Shown here in pieces: positions 7,098-15,446 of a DNA stretch of 15,715 bases. The number at the start of each line of letters is the position of its first letter. The first letter of the stretch is position 1. The DNA is taken from NCBI GenBank assembly GCA_946886545.1, contig CAMPIU010000019.1, positions 1 to 15,715 on the forward strand. The letters are read 5' to 3'. Below the pieces are notes generated by a model. It ran no database searches. It worked only from the letters and a program-made list of their open reading frames with translations, and was not told where the DNA came from. The translations under genes and the position numbers were made by a program. The DNA comes from an uncultured Flavobacteriales bacterium. GTDB taxonomy: Bacteria > Bacteroidota > Bacteroidia > Flavobacteriales > Crocinitomicaceae.

Positions 7098-9017
7098 ATG
7101 AAATTAAAATACCTGTTCAGCATTGCTGCACTAACTCTCTTTGTATCTGGTTGCGGAAACGATCCTGACCCTTTGGAAAAGGATCAATCCATCAATGGAG
7201 TTGTTATCAGTCATGACGCACATTCATTTTCTAATACTGATAAAATCCGGACAAAACACCTGGATTTGGAGATTGATGTCGATTTTGAAAAAAAGACCAT
7301 TTATGGAGTTGCACGTCATCAAATGGAGCGCTTAAATGATACCGATACTGCTATATTTGATATCAACGGACCAGAAATCCAAAAGGTAACACTAGGAAAA
7401 AAGGGACAGGAAAAAGAAACCGACTTCATTATCGGTACCATGCAGGAATTCTTAGGTCAGCCTTTGAGCGTGAAAATCGATAAGAATACGGAATACATCA
7501 ATATTTATTACAAAACAACTGAAAATGCAGGTGCATTGGACTGGATGGATCCCGAATTGACAGAAGGAAAAGAACATCCTTATCTCTATACGCAAGGTCA
7601 GGCGATTCTGACACGTACCTGGATTCCGGTTCAGGGAACACCAGCCAATAGAATTACCTATAGTGCGGATGTAACTGTTCCTGCCGAGTTGATGGCTGTA
7701 ATGAGTGCTTCCAATCCTCAGGTTAAGAATCCGGAAGGAAAATATCATTTTGAAATGAAACAACCTATTCCGGTTTACTTGATTGCTTTGGCAGTTGGGA
7801 ACCTGGAATATAAATCTTTGGGCAAAAACTGCGGGGTTTACACGGAACCTGAAATGATCAAAAAGGCCATCTGGGAATTTGCAGATCTTCCGAAAATGAT
7901 CCAGGCAGCTGAGAATTTATATGGTCCCTACCAGTGGGAACAATACGATGTCATCGTTTTACCTTATTCCTTTCCTTTCGGGGGAATGGAGAACCCACGT
8001 TTGACCTTTGCCAATCCAACACTGATAGCAGGAGATAGAAGTGCTGTATCTGTTCTGGCACATGAGCTTGCTCATTCCTGGTCGGGAAATCTGGTTACCA
8101 ATGCAAGTTGGAATGACTTCTGGCTAAACGAAGGATTTACCGTGTATTTTGAGAACCGGATCATGGAGGAGCTTTACGGAAAAGAAGTTGCCGATATGCT
8201 TGCCTTGATCGAATTCCAGGAACTTCAGACAGAACTGGAAAGTTTGGATGAAGAAGATACCCATTTGAAATTGAAGCTTACCAAAAGAAACCCGGACGAC
8301 GGAATGACTTCTGTAGCTTATGTAAAAGGAGCTTTCTTACTGAAAACCCTGGAACGTGATTTCGGAAGACAGCGTTTTGATGCTTTCCTGAAAATGTATT
8401 TCACGGACCATGCTTTCCAAACATTGACCACCGAACAATTCAAGAAGTACCTCGAAGATAATTTGATCAATAAAACCGATATCAAATTCAATGTAGACGA
8501 ATGGATCTATAAACCGGGACTCCCTAAAAACTGTTATGCGGTTAGCTCTCCGCGTTTCGAGAAAATCCAGGAATTGGCTCGCGCATTTGCCGGTGGAAAA
8601 GACATCTTCAAAAAACCTGCGAAGAAAAAAGGGAAGAAACAACTTCCTGCTTTGAGTCGCGATCAGTATGTTCCACAGGAATGGCAGGCATTTATCCGTG
8701 CACTACCTAAAAAAATGGATCCGGAACGTATGGCCTTAATCGATGAAAAGCTTCATTTCAATTCTTGGGGGAATGCGGAAGTTGCAACCGAATGGTATGT
8801 TTTGGGAATCAATTCAAACTACACGGCGATCCGACCGGATATTGAACGCTTCATTTCCAAAGTAGGACGCCGAAAATTCTTGTTGCCGATTTATACAGCT
8901 TTAAACGAAAATCAGAAAAGCAAGATTTGGGGAAAACAGGTTTACGCCAAATACCGCGAAAACTACCACCCTGTTTCGATCATGACATTAGATAATTTGT
9001 TGAAATACAAACCGTAA
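7098..9017 (+). CDS. M1 aminopeptidase lipoprotein, leukotriene-A4-hydrolase-like
   Basis: Zinc aminopeptidase of family M1 that removes N-terminal residues from peptides, 639 aa. A signal peptide ends in the lipobox VSGC with Cys19, so it is an envelope lipoprotein; the residues after Cys (GNDPDP) are acidic but not a clear surface-export signal. The N-terminal beta domain (about 45-240) contains QGQAILTRTWIPVQ, very like human LTA4H. The catalytic domain has GGMENP (295-300), the zinc site HELAH (322-326) with distal Glu345 in WLNEG, and the catalytic Tyr408. The C-terminal alpha domain ends with GRRKF (590-594), matching the LTA4H Arg/Lys carboxylate clamp. A lysine-rich linker (505-514) joins the last domains. 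A weak -7-like TATATTCG lies at 7071-7078. With three peptide transporters nearby, a role in peptide use is reasonable. Confidence 0.95.
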   Translation: MKLKYLFSIAALTLFVSGCGNDPDPLEKDQSINGVVISHDAHSFSNTDKIRTKHLDLEIDVDFEKKTIYGVARHQMERLNDTDTAIFDINGPEIQKVTLGKKGQEKETDFIIGTMQEFLGQPLSVKIDKNTEYINIYYKTTENAGALDWMDPELTEGKEHPYLYTQGQAILTRTWIPVQGTPANRITYSADVTVPAELMAVMSASNPQVKNPEGKYHFEMKQPIPVYLIALAVGNLEYKSLGKNCGVYTEPEMIKKAIWEFADLPKMIQAAENLYGPYQWEQYDVIVLPYSFPFGGMENPRLTFANPTLIAGDRSAVSVLAHELAHSWSGNLVTNASWNDFWLNEGFTVYFENRIMEELYGKEVADMLALIEFQELQTELESLDEEDTHLKLKLTKRNPDDGMTSVAYVKGAFLLKTLERDFGRQRFDAFLKMYFTDHAFQTLTTEQFKKYLEDNLINKTDIKFNVDEWIYKPGLPKNCYAVSSPRFEKIQELARAFAGGKDIFKKPAKKKGKKQLPALSRDQYVPQEWQAFIRALPKKMDPERMALIDEKLHFNSWGNAEVATEWYVLGINSNYTAIRPDIERFISKVGRRKFLLPIYTALNENQKSKIWGKQVYAKYRENYHPVSIMTLDNLLKYKP

Positions 9018-9026
9018 ACAAATTGA

Positions 9027-9066
9027 AAAACAGTAGGGGCGGAAAATTTTCCGCCCCTACTGTTTT
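9027..9066 (+). terminator. Perfect 40-nt palindromic terminator
   Basis: Two 20-base arms are exact reverse complements with no spacer. The core is a GC-rich block (GGGGCGG with CCGCCCC) around AAAATTTT, and the outer end closes with AAAA/TTTT, so RNA of either strand ends its hairpin in a U run. It begins 10 bp after the aminopeptidase stop. It fits a rho-independent terminator. Confidence 0.85.
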
Positions 9067-9098
9067 GTTACTATTACGATCTAAATCATTATCAATCC

Positions 9099-9536
9099 AT
9101 GAAATCCTTCTTAATTCTCTTCTTATTTTGCTCACATTTGGTTACTGGTCAGGATACTCTGCTATGGTGGGAAAATAATGGAACTATCAAACGCTCTCAA
9201 TTACTTGAAAACAAATCATTTCAATTGATCGATGAAAATGGAGCTATCAGTTATTCTCGGATCTTTAGTTTTAACTGCCGTTTTCAGAAACCAAACTCAG
9301 AACCAAAATCATTTACAATATGTGACTCTATCCTCGATTACGAAACAGAGAACTATGAATGGATTACCGGAGAATACGAACAATTTTCAGGAAACAAATT
9401 CCCTGATTGCTTGTCGCCAACTTTAGAATCCCTGCCAGTCGGTACAATGCTCTATTTTGATCAATTTATTTCCATTTGTCCTGATTGTATCGCACGAAAA
9501 CGCTCCTTCAAATTTCATTTTACACTAATAGAATAA
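9099..9536 (+). CDS. Small secreted protein with a GldM-like domain
   Basis: The 145-residue product has a signal peptide (about 1-17, MKSFLILFLFCSHLVTG), so it should be exported to the periplasm or beyond; no lipobox is seen. The mature part is a beta-rich domain. The stretch from about 54 to 143 (FSFNCRFQKPNSEPKSF, then GNKFPDCLSPTLESLPVGT, then LYFDQFISICPDC) follows the pattern of the small domain found at the C-terminus of gliding protein GldM and in many short Bacteroidota proteins: a strand, a GN-x-[FL] turn, a helix ending in LPxGT, and a [IL]YFD strand. This is pattern reading, not a profile match. Mature cysteines at 60, 75, 104, 127 and 130 include a CPDC pair. It lies alone between a terminator and the macroglobulin gene. 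Its function is unknown. Confidence 0.72.
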   Translation: MKSFLILFLFCSHLVTGQDTLLWWENNGTIKRSQLLENKSFQLIDENGAISYSRIFSFNCRFQKPNSEPKSFTICDSILDYETENYEWITGEYEQFSGNKFPDCLSPTLESLPVGTMLYFDQFISICPDCIARKRSFKFHFTLIE

Positions 9537-9704
9537 TCATTTGAAACCAGGCAATTTTATCTTGGACGTAATATTGCGGAATTACACCTAATTCAAATAA
9601 TTCCATTTCCACCACGAATAATCAAAAGGTAGTCCCGACTCCTAAAATGAACGGCATTCTTCTTTTATAAGCGTTCATATTTGACATAACAAACAACAAC
9701 AGTT

Positions 9705-12700
9705 ATGTCACGCTTCATTATTTTTCTAACTTTTGCTTCAGGCTTACTGGCTTCTATCTTCGCCTGTTCAAGCAACAAGATACTTTCAGTAGATCCCAAA
9801 TTCAGAAAATGGGTTTCCGGTTACACCTCCGGAATTATTTCCAATTCCGATCATATTGAAATTGAGCTTCGGAATCAACTGGATTCCTCCAAATTGATCG
9901 AACTCGGAATGAAATCCCGATTAGACGAAAAGGTATTGAAGGAAATCGTTGAGATCAGTCCGGAAATTGATGCAGATATTCAGTGGATCGACTTCAGAAC
10001 CATTCAAATCGTCCCGAAAAAGCCCCTGAATTCAAACCAAATCTACACCGTAAGCCTGGATTTGGAGGAAATCATGGAGGTAGAAGACGGTTACGAAGAA
10101 TTTAATTTCCAGTTTGCTACCAAACCGCAAAAGATTGAAGTAACAGAGCCCAGTTTAATTGAATACGATTCCTACAATCTTGAATGGTATTCATTGCGGG
10201 GAACTGTTTCAATGACAGATCATTTTGATACAACAAAACTGAAAGAACTGATCACTGTGAACCACGGAAACGAAAAGCAAAAAGTTCATTTCGAAGAGAG
10301 TTATGGCGACAACGAATACGTTTATATTGTTGACAGTATTCAACGCTCGACAAAGGAAAAGACTCTTACTGTCAATTGGAACGGAGATCCCATTTCATCT
10401 TTCTCAAATGGATCCACAAGCATTCAGGTTCCTGCACTTGGTGATTTTGACTTAAGTTCCTATAATGTGAGCGATGAAGACGATCAAAGCATTCGTTTGA
10501 CTTTTTCAGAACCCTTATCTACCAACCAGGATCTAAACGGATTGATCGATTTGGAAGGTGTGAGCGGGGAAACTTTCTCCATATATTATAATGAAGTAAC
10601 TGTTTTCATTCCCAATCGAATTGAAGGAAGTTATAAATTGAAGGTGAATTCCGGAATTAAGAACATCAAAAACTATCCGATGTTGAAAGGAACTGAACGC
10701 ACTTTGCTGTTTACAGCCTCCAAACCAAAAGTACGAATCCTTGGAAGCGGGTCCATCTTACCTGATTCAAAAGGATTGATCTTTCCATTTGAAACCATCG
10801 GATTAAAGTCTGTTACCGTCCGGATCATTAAGATCTACGAAGAGAATGTTCACCATTTCCTCCAGGTTAATGAATTAAATGACTCCGAAGCTATTTTCAG
10901 ATTCGGGAAGAAAATTGCCGAAAAGAACATTTCCCTGGGAGTAAAAAAAGAAGATAAAAGCGATTGGGCTTCGCATGTATTAGACTTGGAAAAATGGATC
11001 CGGCCGGAACCGGGGGCAATTTATCGTATCTCAATCAAATTTGGTCAAAAAGATGCTTATTGCGATTGTGAAACGCCGACAAACGGAGAAAACTCAGAAA
11101 CGGCATCCGCTGAAGAACCAAAAGAAGAATGGACCGAGCGTCCCTGGCATTTGGATGATTGGGACGATGGGTACGAAGATTGGGGCGGTTACGGCTCTTC
11201 AGAATCTCCCTGTAGTTCCGATTATTATTACGGAAGAGCTGTCTCGAGAAATATCCTGGCATCAAATATTGGCGTGATCTACAAACTGGATGCGAAGAAA
11301 GAAGCACATGTGTTCTTAACAGACATGATCACAACACAACCAATTCCCAATGCTTCTGTTACATTCTACGATTTTACGAAACAAGTAATTGCTTCCGGAA
11401 CAACGAATTCAGAAGGAATGTACACGAAAACACTTTCGGAAAAACCATTCTTACTGATCGCAAAGTATGGAAAACAGCGTGGTTACTTAAAAGTTAGTGA
11501 CGGACATGCAAACCTGCTTTCAGAGTTTGATGTGGAAGGCGAAGAAGTTCAAAACGGATTGAAAGGATACATTTATGCAGAGCGCGGAGTTTGGAGACCG
11601 GGAGATTCTATTTATGTCAATTTTGTGTTGCGCGATTATGAGAAAAAACTTCCGCTAAATCATCCAGTAACATTTACATTAACAGATCCTTCCGGTTATG
11701 AAGCCAGTAAAATAACCCGGTCACAAGGAGTAAACGGACATTATGATTTCAGAACTTCCACCCGTTTCGATGCCAAAACCGGAATTTATACTGCACGGGT
11801 AATGGTTGGGTCGCGGGAGTTTATCAAGTATTTGAAAGTTGAAACGGTAAAACCGAATCGCTTGAAAATAAAACTTCATGTTCCAAAAAGTTCAGACAGT
11901 CTATTGCAACTGGAATCTTCCTGGCTACACGGAGCTCCGGCTAAAAACCTGCGTGCAACAGTAGATGTTGAATACCAATCCACAAAAACAGTGATTTCCG
12001 GATTTCCAAGGTTTGAATTTGATTCCCCGATCAGGAAAATTCACTCGGACAAAAACACTTTGTTTGACGATGATTTAGATGCCAACGGGAAAGCCTCCTT
12101 TAAGCAGGAAGTTTCCTCACTTTCGCAAGCTTCCGGAATGCTGAATGCGATTTATACCATGCGCGTATTTGAACAAGGAGGAAATTTCTCTATCGACCGG
12201 TTTTCGCAATTGTACTCTCCATACAAACAATACGTTGGTTTTAGAACACCCGACCTAGAAGCTGACAATTCCCTGATTTCGGGGAAGAAACACACTTTTG
12301 ATGTGGTCATGGTGAATTCCACAGGAACGCTTTTGAAAAAACAATCAAAAATCCGTGTAAAGATTTACCGCATGGAATGGAGATGGTGGTATGAAAGCGG
12401 TGATGATGATTTAGGCAATTTTATGGCCAGAAATGGAAACATGCTGGTTTACGATTCGCTGTTGAATTGTTCCGATGGAAAAAGTGCGTTCAAATTCGGA
12501 TTAAGCGCAACAGATTACGGACGGTTTTTAGTAACTGTCACAGACGAAGAAGGTTTTCATCAATCGGGAAAAATCATTTCAATAGATGTTCCTTACTGGA
12601 GTCGTGGGAATCAGAAAAACAACGAATATGCTTCCATGCTGAATTTTTCTACCGATAAGAAAAGTTACGTGAAAGGTGAAACCGTGAAACTGAGCATTCC

Positions 12701-15254
12701 TTCTCCGGCTTCCGGGAAAGCGTTAATTTCAGTGGAAACCCGTACGAAAATCGTAAAGAAATTTTGGGTAAATACAATTAAAGGAGAAACGACTTGCTCG
12801 TTCGAAACGACAGAAGACATGGCTCCGAACGCCTATGTACATGTAAGTTTGATTCAGCCGCACAGCGCAACCACCAACGATCTGCCGATCCGCATGTACG
12901 GAATTGTACCGATTATTGTCGATGATCCGGCAACACATCTGCATCCAGAAATCGCAGCCGCAAAAGAATGGAGACCTGAATCCACAGCCAAAGTCACTGT
13001 TTCAGAAAAAGACGGGAAAGGAATGACCTATACTCTTGCAATCGTAGACGAAGGATTGCTGGATCTGACACGTTTCGACACACCGAATCCATGGAATACA
13101 TTTTATGCAAAAGAAGCTTTGGGAATCAAAACCTGGGATATGTACAATGCTGTCATTGGTGCGTACTCAGGAAATTTAAATCGCCTATTAAGTATTGGTG
13201 GTGACGGTTCTGCAGATGACGGAGCGGGTCCGAAAGCCAATCGCTTTAAGCCGATGGTTTATTTCTTAGGTCCGTTCGTTTTACCCGCAGGTTCTTCCAA
13301 AACTCACCAGGTAGAACTACCAACATACATCGGATCTGTCCGGATAATGGTTGTCGCTCATGCCGCAACAGCTTTCGGGAATGCGGAAGAAACTGTTACC
13401 ATTAAAAAACCATTGATGGTGCTTGGAACTTTACCGCGCGTCATCGGACCAAGTGAAACAATTCAATTGCCTGTCAATGTTTTCGCAATGAAAGACAATA
13501 TTAAGAATGTGGATGTTCAGATAACTTCTAATGACTTTTTAGCTGTAAATGGTCCGAAAAATCAAGCAATTAAATTTACAGGCGAAGGAGATCAGATCGT
13601 GAACTTTGAATTGAAGGTGGCAAACAAACTTGGGATCGCTAAAATCAAGATTTTTGCAAAATCGGGAGCAGAAACTGCCGTTCAAGAATTTGAAGTCGAT
13701 GTCCGAAGTCCGAATCCACAAGTCCTGGAAAGTGAAACGAAGGTACTGGAACCTGGTTCTACTGCAAGTTTTACAATGGAACAAGACGGAATCAGCGGTT
13801 CTCACTCCTATTCATTGGAAACAAGTGTCTTTAGCTCCATCAATTTAAGCGGTCGAATGAGTGAATTGATCAATTATCCACACGGATGTATCGAACAAAC
13901 CACTTCTGCCGTATTTCCACAACTTTTTGCCATGGACATCATGCAATTCAGCGAAAAGGAAAAGAAAGAAATGACCTCCAATATCAAAGCAGCCCTGATC
14001 AAATATCAAAGCTTTCAGCAATATGAAGGTGGTTTTGCTTACTGGCCGGGAAGCCGTGAAGCAAGCGACTGGGGATCCAATTACGCCGGACACTTTATGA
14101 TCGAAGCGGAACAACATGGATTCACTTTGCCTGCAAATCTCAAATCCCGCTGGTTTGACTACCAGAAAAACCAGGCAAATAGCTGGACTCCGAATTCCTA
14201 CCAGCATTATTCCAGTCATGCAGAAGAATCCAATCAATTGATCCAGGCATATCGTTTATACACTTTGGCCTTGGCCGGAAAACCGGAATTGGGTGCCATG
14301 AACCGTTTGAAAGAAAATAGCAAGTTGGGGATCACTGCAAAATGGCGATTGGCAGCGGCTTATTATTTAGTCGGGCAAAAAGACCTGGCCAAACAAATGA
14401 CCCGCAATTTAAGTTTCACCTCAACATCTTATCGCGAATACGCTTATTCCTATGGTTCAACATTGCGTGATAAAGCTATGAACCTGGAAGCAGGATTGAT
14501 GATTGATTCGAAATCAACTGACCAGTTGGAAAAAGAAATTGCCGATGTACTGAAATCGAACCAATGGCTTAGTACCCAGGAAGCGGGCTATTGTATTCTT
14601 GCATTAACCAGTGGAAAAATCAAAAACAATGGAACCCTTCAATTTGAAGTGAATTCAGAAAAAGTGGCAGCGACCAAATGTTTGATGACAAAAAATTACA
14701 CCGAAGCTGATGGTACAAAAATGAAACGCCTTTCAATCCGGAACACTTCATCCAAAAAATTGTATGTGACTTTCTGTACGAAGAAAGTTCCGCAAATCGG
14801 GAAAGAAAAGAAAATCAGAAGTAACCTGGAAATGACCATCGATTACACCAATTTGTCCGGCGTTTCGATAGATCCGTCTAAGATCACGCAAGGAACAGAC
14901 TTTATTATGGAAGTGAAACTGAAGAATCCGACAAAAGATCAGTTCTATCGGGAAATGACTTTGAACCAGATCATGCCGAGTGGCTGGGAAATCCACAACG
15001 CGCGCCTGTACGACGAAGAAAGCACGCCGAATATTGATTACCAGGATTACCGCGACGACCGGGTTTACAGTTACTTCAAACTCGCACCGAACGAAACCAA
15101 GATTTTCAAGATCCAGCTCAATGCTTCGTATTTGGGAAGGTTTTACCTGCCGGCAGTGTTCTCGGAAGCGATGTACGACCATTCGGTGAATGCGCAAGAA
15201 AAAGGCAGATGGGTCGAAGTGACTAAAATTGTGAAACAACCTAAATCATCCTGA
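9705..15254 (+). CDS. Alpha-2-macroglobulin family lipoprotein with intact thioester motif
   Basis: Very large envelope protein (1849 aa) of the bacterial alpha-2-macroglobulin family, which traps attacking proteases after cleavage by covalent attachment through a Cys-Gln thioester. The signal peptide ends at IFAC (Cys21), so it is probably a lipoprotein; the following SSNKI has no surface-export signal, favouring a periplasm-facing anchor. An Ig-like domain (about 40-135) is followed by macroglobulin-like repeats. GVWRPGD (628-634) is the family motif. NRFKPMVYFLGPF begins at 1179. The thioester site is CIEQ (Cys1395 to Gln1398), followed by the alpha-toroid with GGFAYWPG near 1442 and a C-terminal beta domain. 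Residues 453-503 form an acidic insertion rich in Trp with Cys453, Cys455 and Cys503. No pbpC follows, unlike in E. coli yfhM. A weak CATATTTG lies at 9676-9683. A terminator follows. Confidence 0.95.
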   Translation: MSRFIIFLTFASGLLASIFACSSNKILSVDPKFRKWVSGYTSGIISNSDHIEIELRNQLDSSKLIELGMKSRLDEKVLKEIVEISPEIDADIQWIDFRTIQIVPKKPLNSNQIYTVSLDLEEIMEVEDGYEEFNFQFATKPQKIEVTEPSLIEYDSYNLEWYSLRGTVSMTDHFDTTKLKELITVNHGNEKQKVHFEESYGDNEYVYIVDSIQRSTKEKTLTVNWNGDPISSFSNGSTSIQVPALGDFDLSSYNVSDEDDQSIRLTFSEPLSTNQDLNGLIDLEGVSGETFSIYYNEVTVFIPNRIEGSYKLKVNSGIKNIKNYPMLKGTERTLLFTASKPKVRILGSGSILPDSKGLIFPFETIGLKSVTVRIIKIYEENVHHFLQVNELNDSEAIFRFGKKIAEKNISLGVKKEDKSDWASHVLDLEKWIRPEPGAIYRISIKFGQKDAYCDCETPTNGENSETASAEEPKEEWTERPWHLDDWDDGYEDWGGYGSSESPCSSDYYYGRAVSRNILASNIGVIYKLDAKKEAHVFLTDMITTQPIPNASVTFYDFTKQVIASGTTNSEGMYTKTLSEKPFLLIAKYGKQRGYLKVSDGHANLLSEFDVEGEEVQNGLKGYIYAERGVWRPGDSIYVNFVLRDYEKKLPLNHPVTFTLTDPSGYEASKITRSQGVNGHYDFRTSTRFDAKTGIYTARVMVGSREFIKYLKVETVKPNRLKIKLHVPKSSDSLLQLESSWLHGAPAKNLRATVDVEYQSTKTVISGFPRFEFDSPIRKIHSDKNTLFDDDLDANGKASFKQEVSSLSQASGMLNAIYTMRVFEQGGNFSIDRFSQLYSPYKQYVGFRTPDLEADNSLISGKKHTFDVVMVNSTGTLLKKQSKIRVKIYRMEWRWWYESGDDDLGNFMARNGNMLVYDSLLNCSDGKSAFKFGLSATDYGRFLVTVTDEEGFHQSGKIISIDVPYWSRGNQKNNEYASMLNFSTDKKSYVKGETVKLSIPSPASGKALISVETRTKIVKKFWVNTIKGETTCSFETTEDMAPNAYVHVSLIQPHSATTNDLPIRMYGIVPIIVDDPATHLHPEIAAAKEWRPESTAKVTVSEKDGKGMTYTLAIVDEGLLDLTRFDTPNPWNTFYAKEALGIKTWDMYNAVIGAYSGNLNRLLSIGGDGSADDGAGPKANRFKPMVYFLGPFVLPAGSSKTHQVELPTYIGSVRIMVVAHAATAFGNAEETVTIKKPLMVLGTLPRVIGPSETIQLPVNVFAMKDNIKNVDVQITSNDFLAVNGPKNQAIKFTGEGDQIVNFELKVANKLGIAKIKIFAKSGAETAVQEFEVDVRSPNPQVLESETKVLEPGSTASFTMEQDGISGSHSYSLETSVFSSINLSGRMSELINYPHGCIEQTTSAVFPQLFAMDIMQFSEKEKKEMTSNIKAALIKYQSFQQYEGGFAYWPGSREASDWGSNYAGHFMIEAEQHGFTLPANLKSRWFDYQKNQANSWTPNSYQHYSSHAEESNQLIQAYRLYTLALAGKPELGAMNRLKENSKLGITAKWRLAAAYYLVGQKDLAKQMTRNLSFTSTSYREYAYSYGSTLRDKAMNLEAGLMIDSKSTDQLEKEIADVLKSNQWLSTQEAGYCILALTSGKIKNNGTLQFEVNSEKVAATKCLMTKNYTEADGTKMKRLSIRNTSSKKLYVTFCTKKVPQIGKEKKIRSNLEMTIDYTNLSGVSIDPSKITQGTDFIMEVKLKNPTKDQFYREMTLNQIMPSGWEIHNARLYDEESTPNIDYQDYRDDRVYSYFKLAPNETKIFKIQLNASYLGRFYLPAVFSEAMYDHSVNAQEKGRWVEVTKIVKQPKSS

Positions 15255-15263
15255 TAATTACGT

Positions 15264-15293
15264 AAAGGCTGTCCGGAATTCGGACAGCCTTTT
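15264..15293 (+). terminator. Rho-independent terminator after the macroglobulin gene
   Basis: A 12-bp perfect stem (AAAGGCTGTCCG with CGGACAGCCTTT) with the 5-nt loop GAATT ends in a run of four T. It begins 9 bp after the stop codon. Confidence 0.88.
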
Positions 15294-15305
15294 AGTTAAA
15301 TCTCT

Positions 15306-15353
15306 TTCCCCTACTTTTTGCCAAGGCAGAAAAAGTAGCAGAACAAAGGGGAA
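15306..15353. repeat. Imperfect nested palindromic intergenic repeat
   Basis: An outer inverted pair (TTCCCCT at 15306-15312, AGGGGAA at 15347-15353) encloses an inner one (CTACTTTTTGCC at 15311-15322, GGC then AAAAAGTAG at 15325-15338, with a 2-nt bulge). Similar CTACTTTTT/AAAAAGTAG palindromes recur between genes in many Bacteroidota genomes as I remember them, so a dispersed REP-like element is likely. It lies just past the terminator, so it is not needed to end the transcript. Confidence 0.55.
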
Positions 15354-15400
15354 TCGTTGCGTATTATTGAAATTTAATCGAGCAAAGGCTGTGATTCTTA

Positions 15401-15430
15401 TTGCAAAAGCAATCCTCATTTCGTAACTTG
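15401..15430 (+). promoter_or_regulatory. Weak candidate promoter for the DUF962 gene
   Basis: TTG (15401-15403) is followed after 20 bases by TAACTTG (15424-15430), which lacks one T of the TAnnTTTG consensus. A small hairpin, ATTGC-AAAA-GCAAT (15400-15413), overlaps the -33 part. Since a strong terminator lies before this gene, a promoter must be somewhere in 15294-15446, and this is the best site I see. Confidence 0.22.
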
Positions 15431-15446
15431 TATTCAAAACACATCC

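Noticed and set aside
7452..7763. 103-codon minus-strand frame inside the aminopeptidase gene
   Set aside because: Antisense to the conserved N-terminal LTA4H-like domain; a shadow.
13845..14237. 130-codon open frame on the minus strand across the thioester region
   Set aside because: Antisense to the conserved CIEQ and alpha-toroid coding sequence; a shadow.
14748..15239. 163-codon open frame on the minus strand
   Set aside because: It lies wholly antisense within the macroglobulin gene, whose frame is clearly coding to its stop. The antisense product is Arg/Phe/His-rich with no domain pattern.
9705..15254. Type IX secretion C-terminal sorting signal on the macroglobulin or aminopeptidase
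   Set aside because: Neither C-terminus shows a typical CTD; both have lipobox signals at the N-terminus instead.
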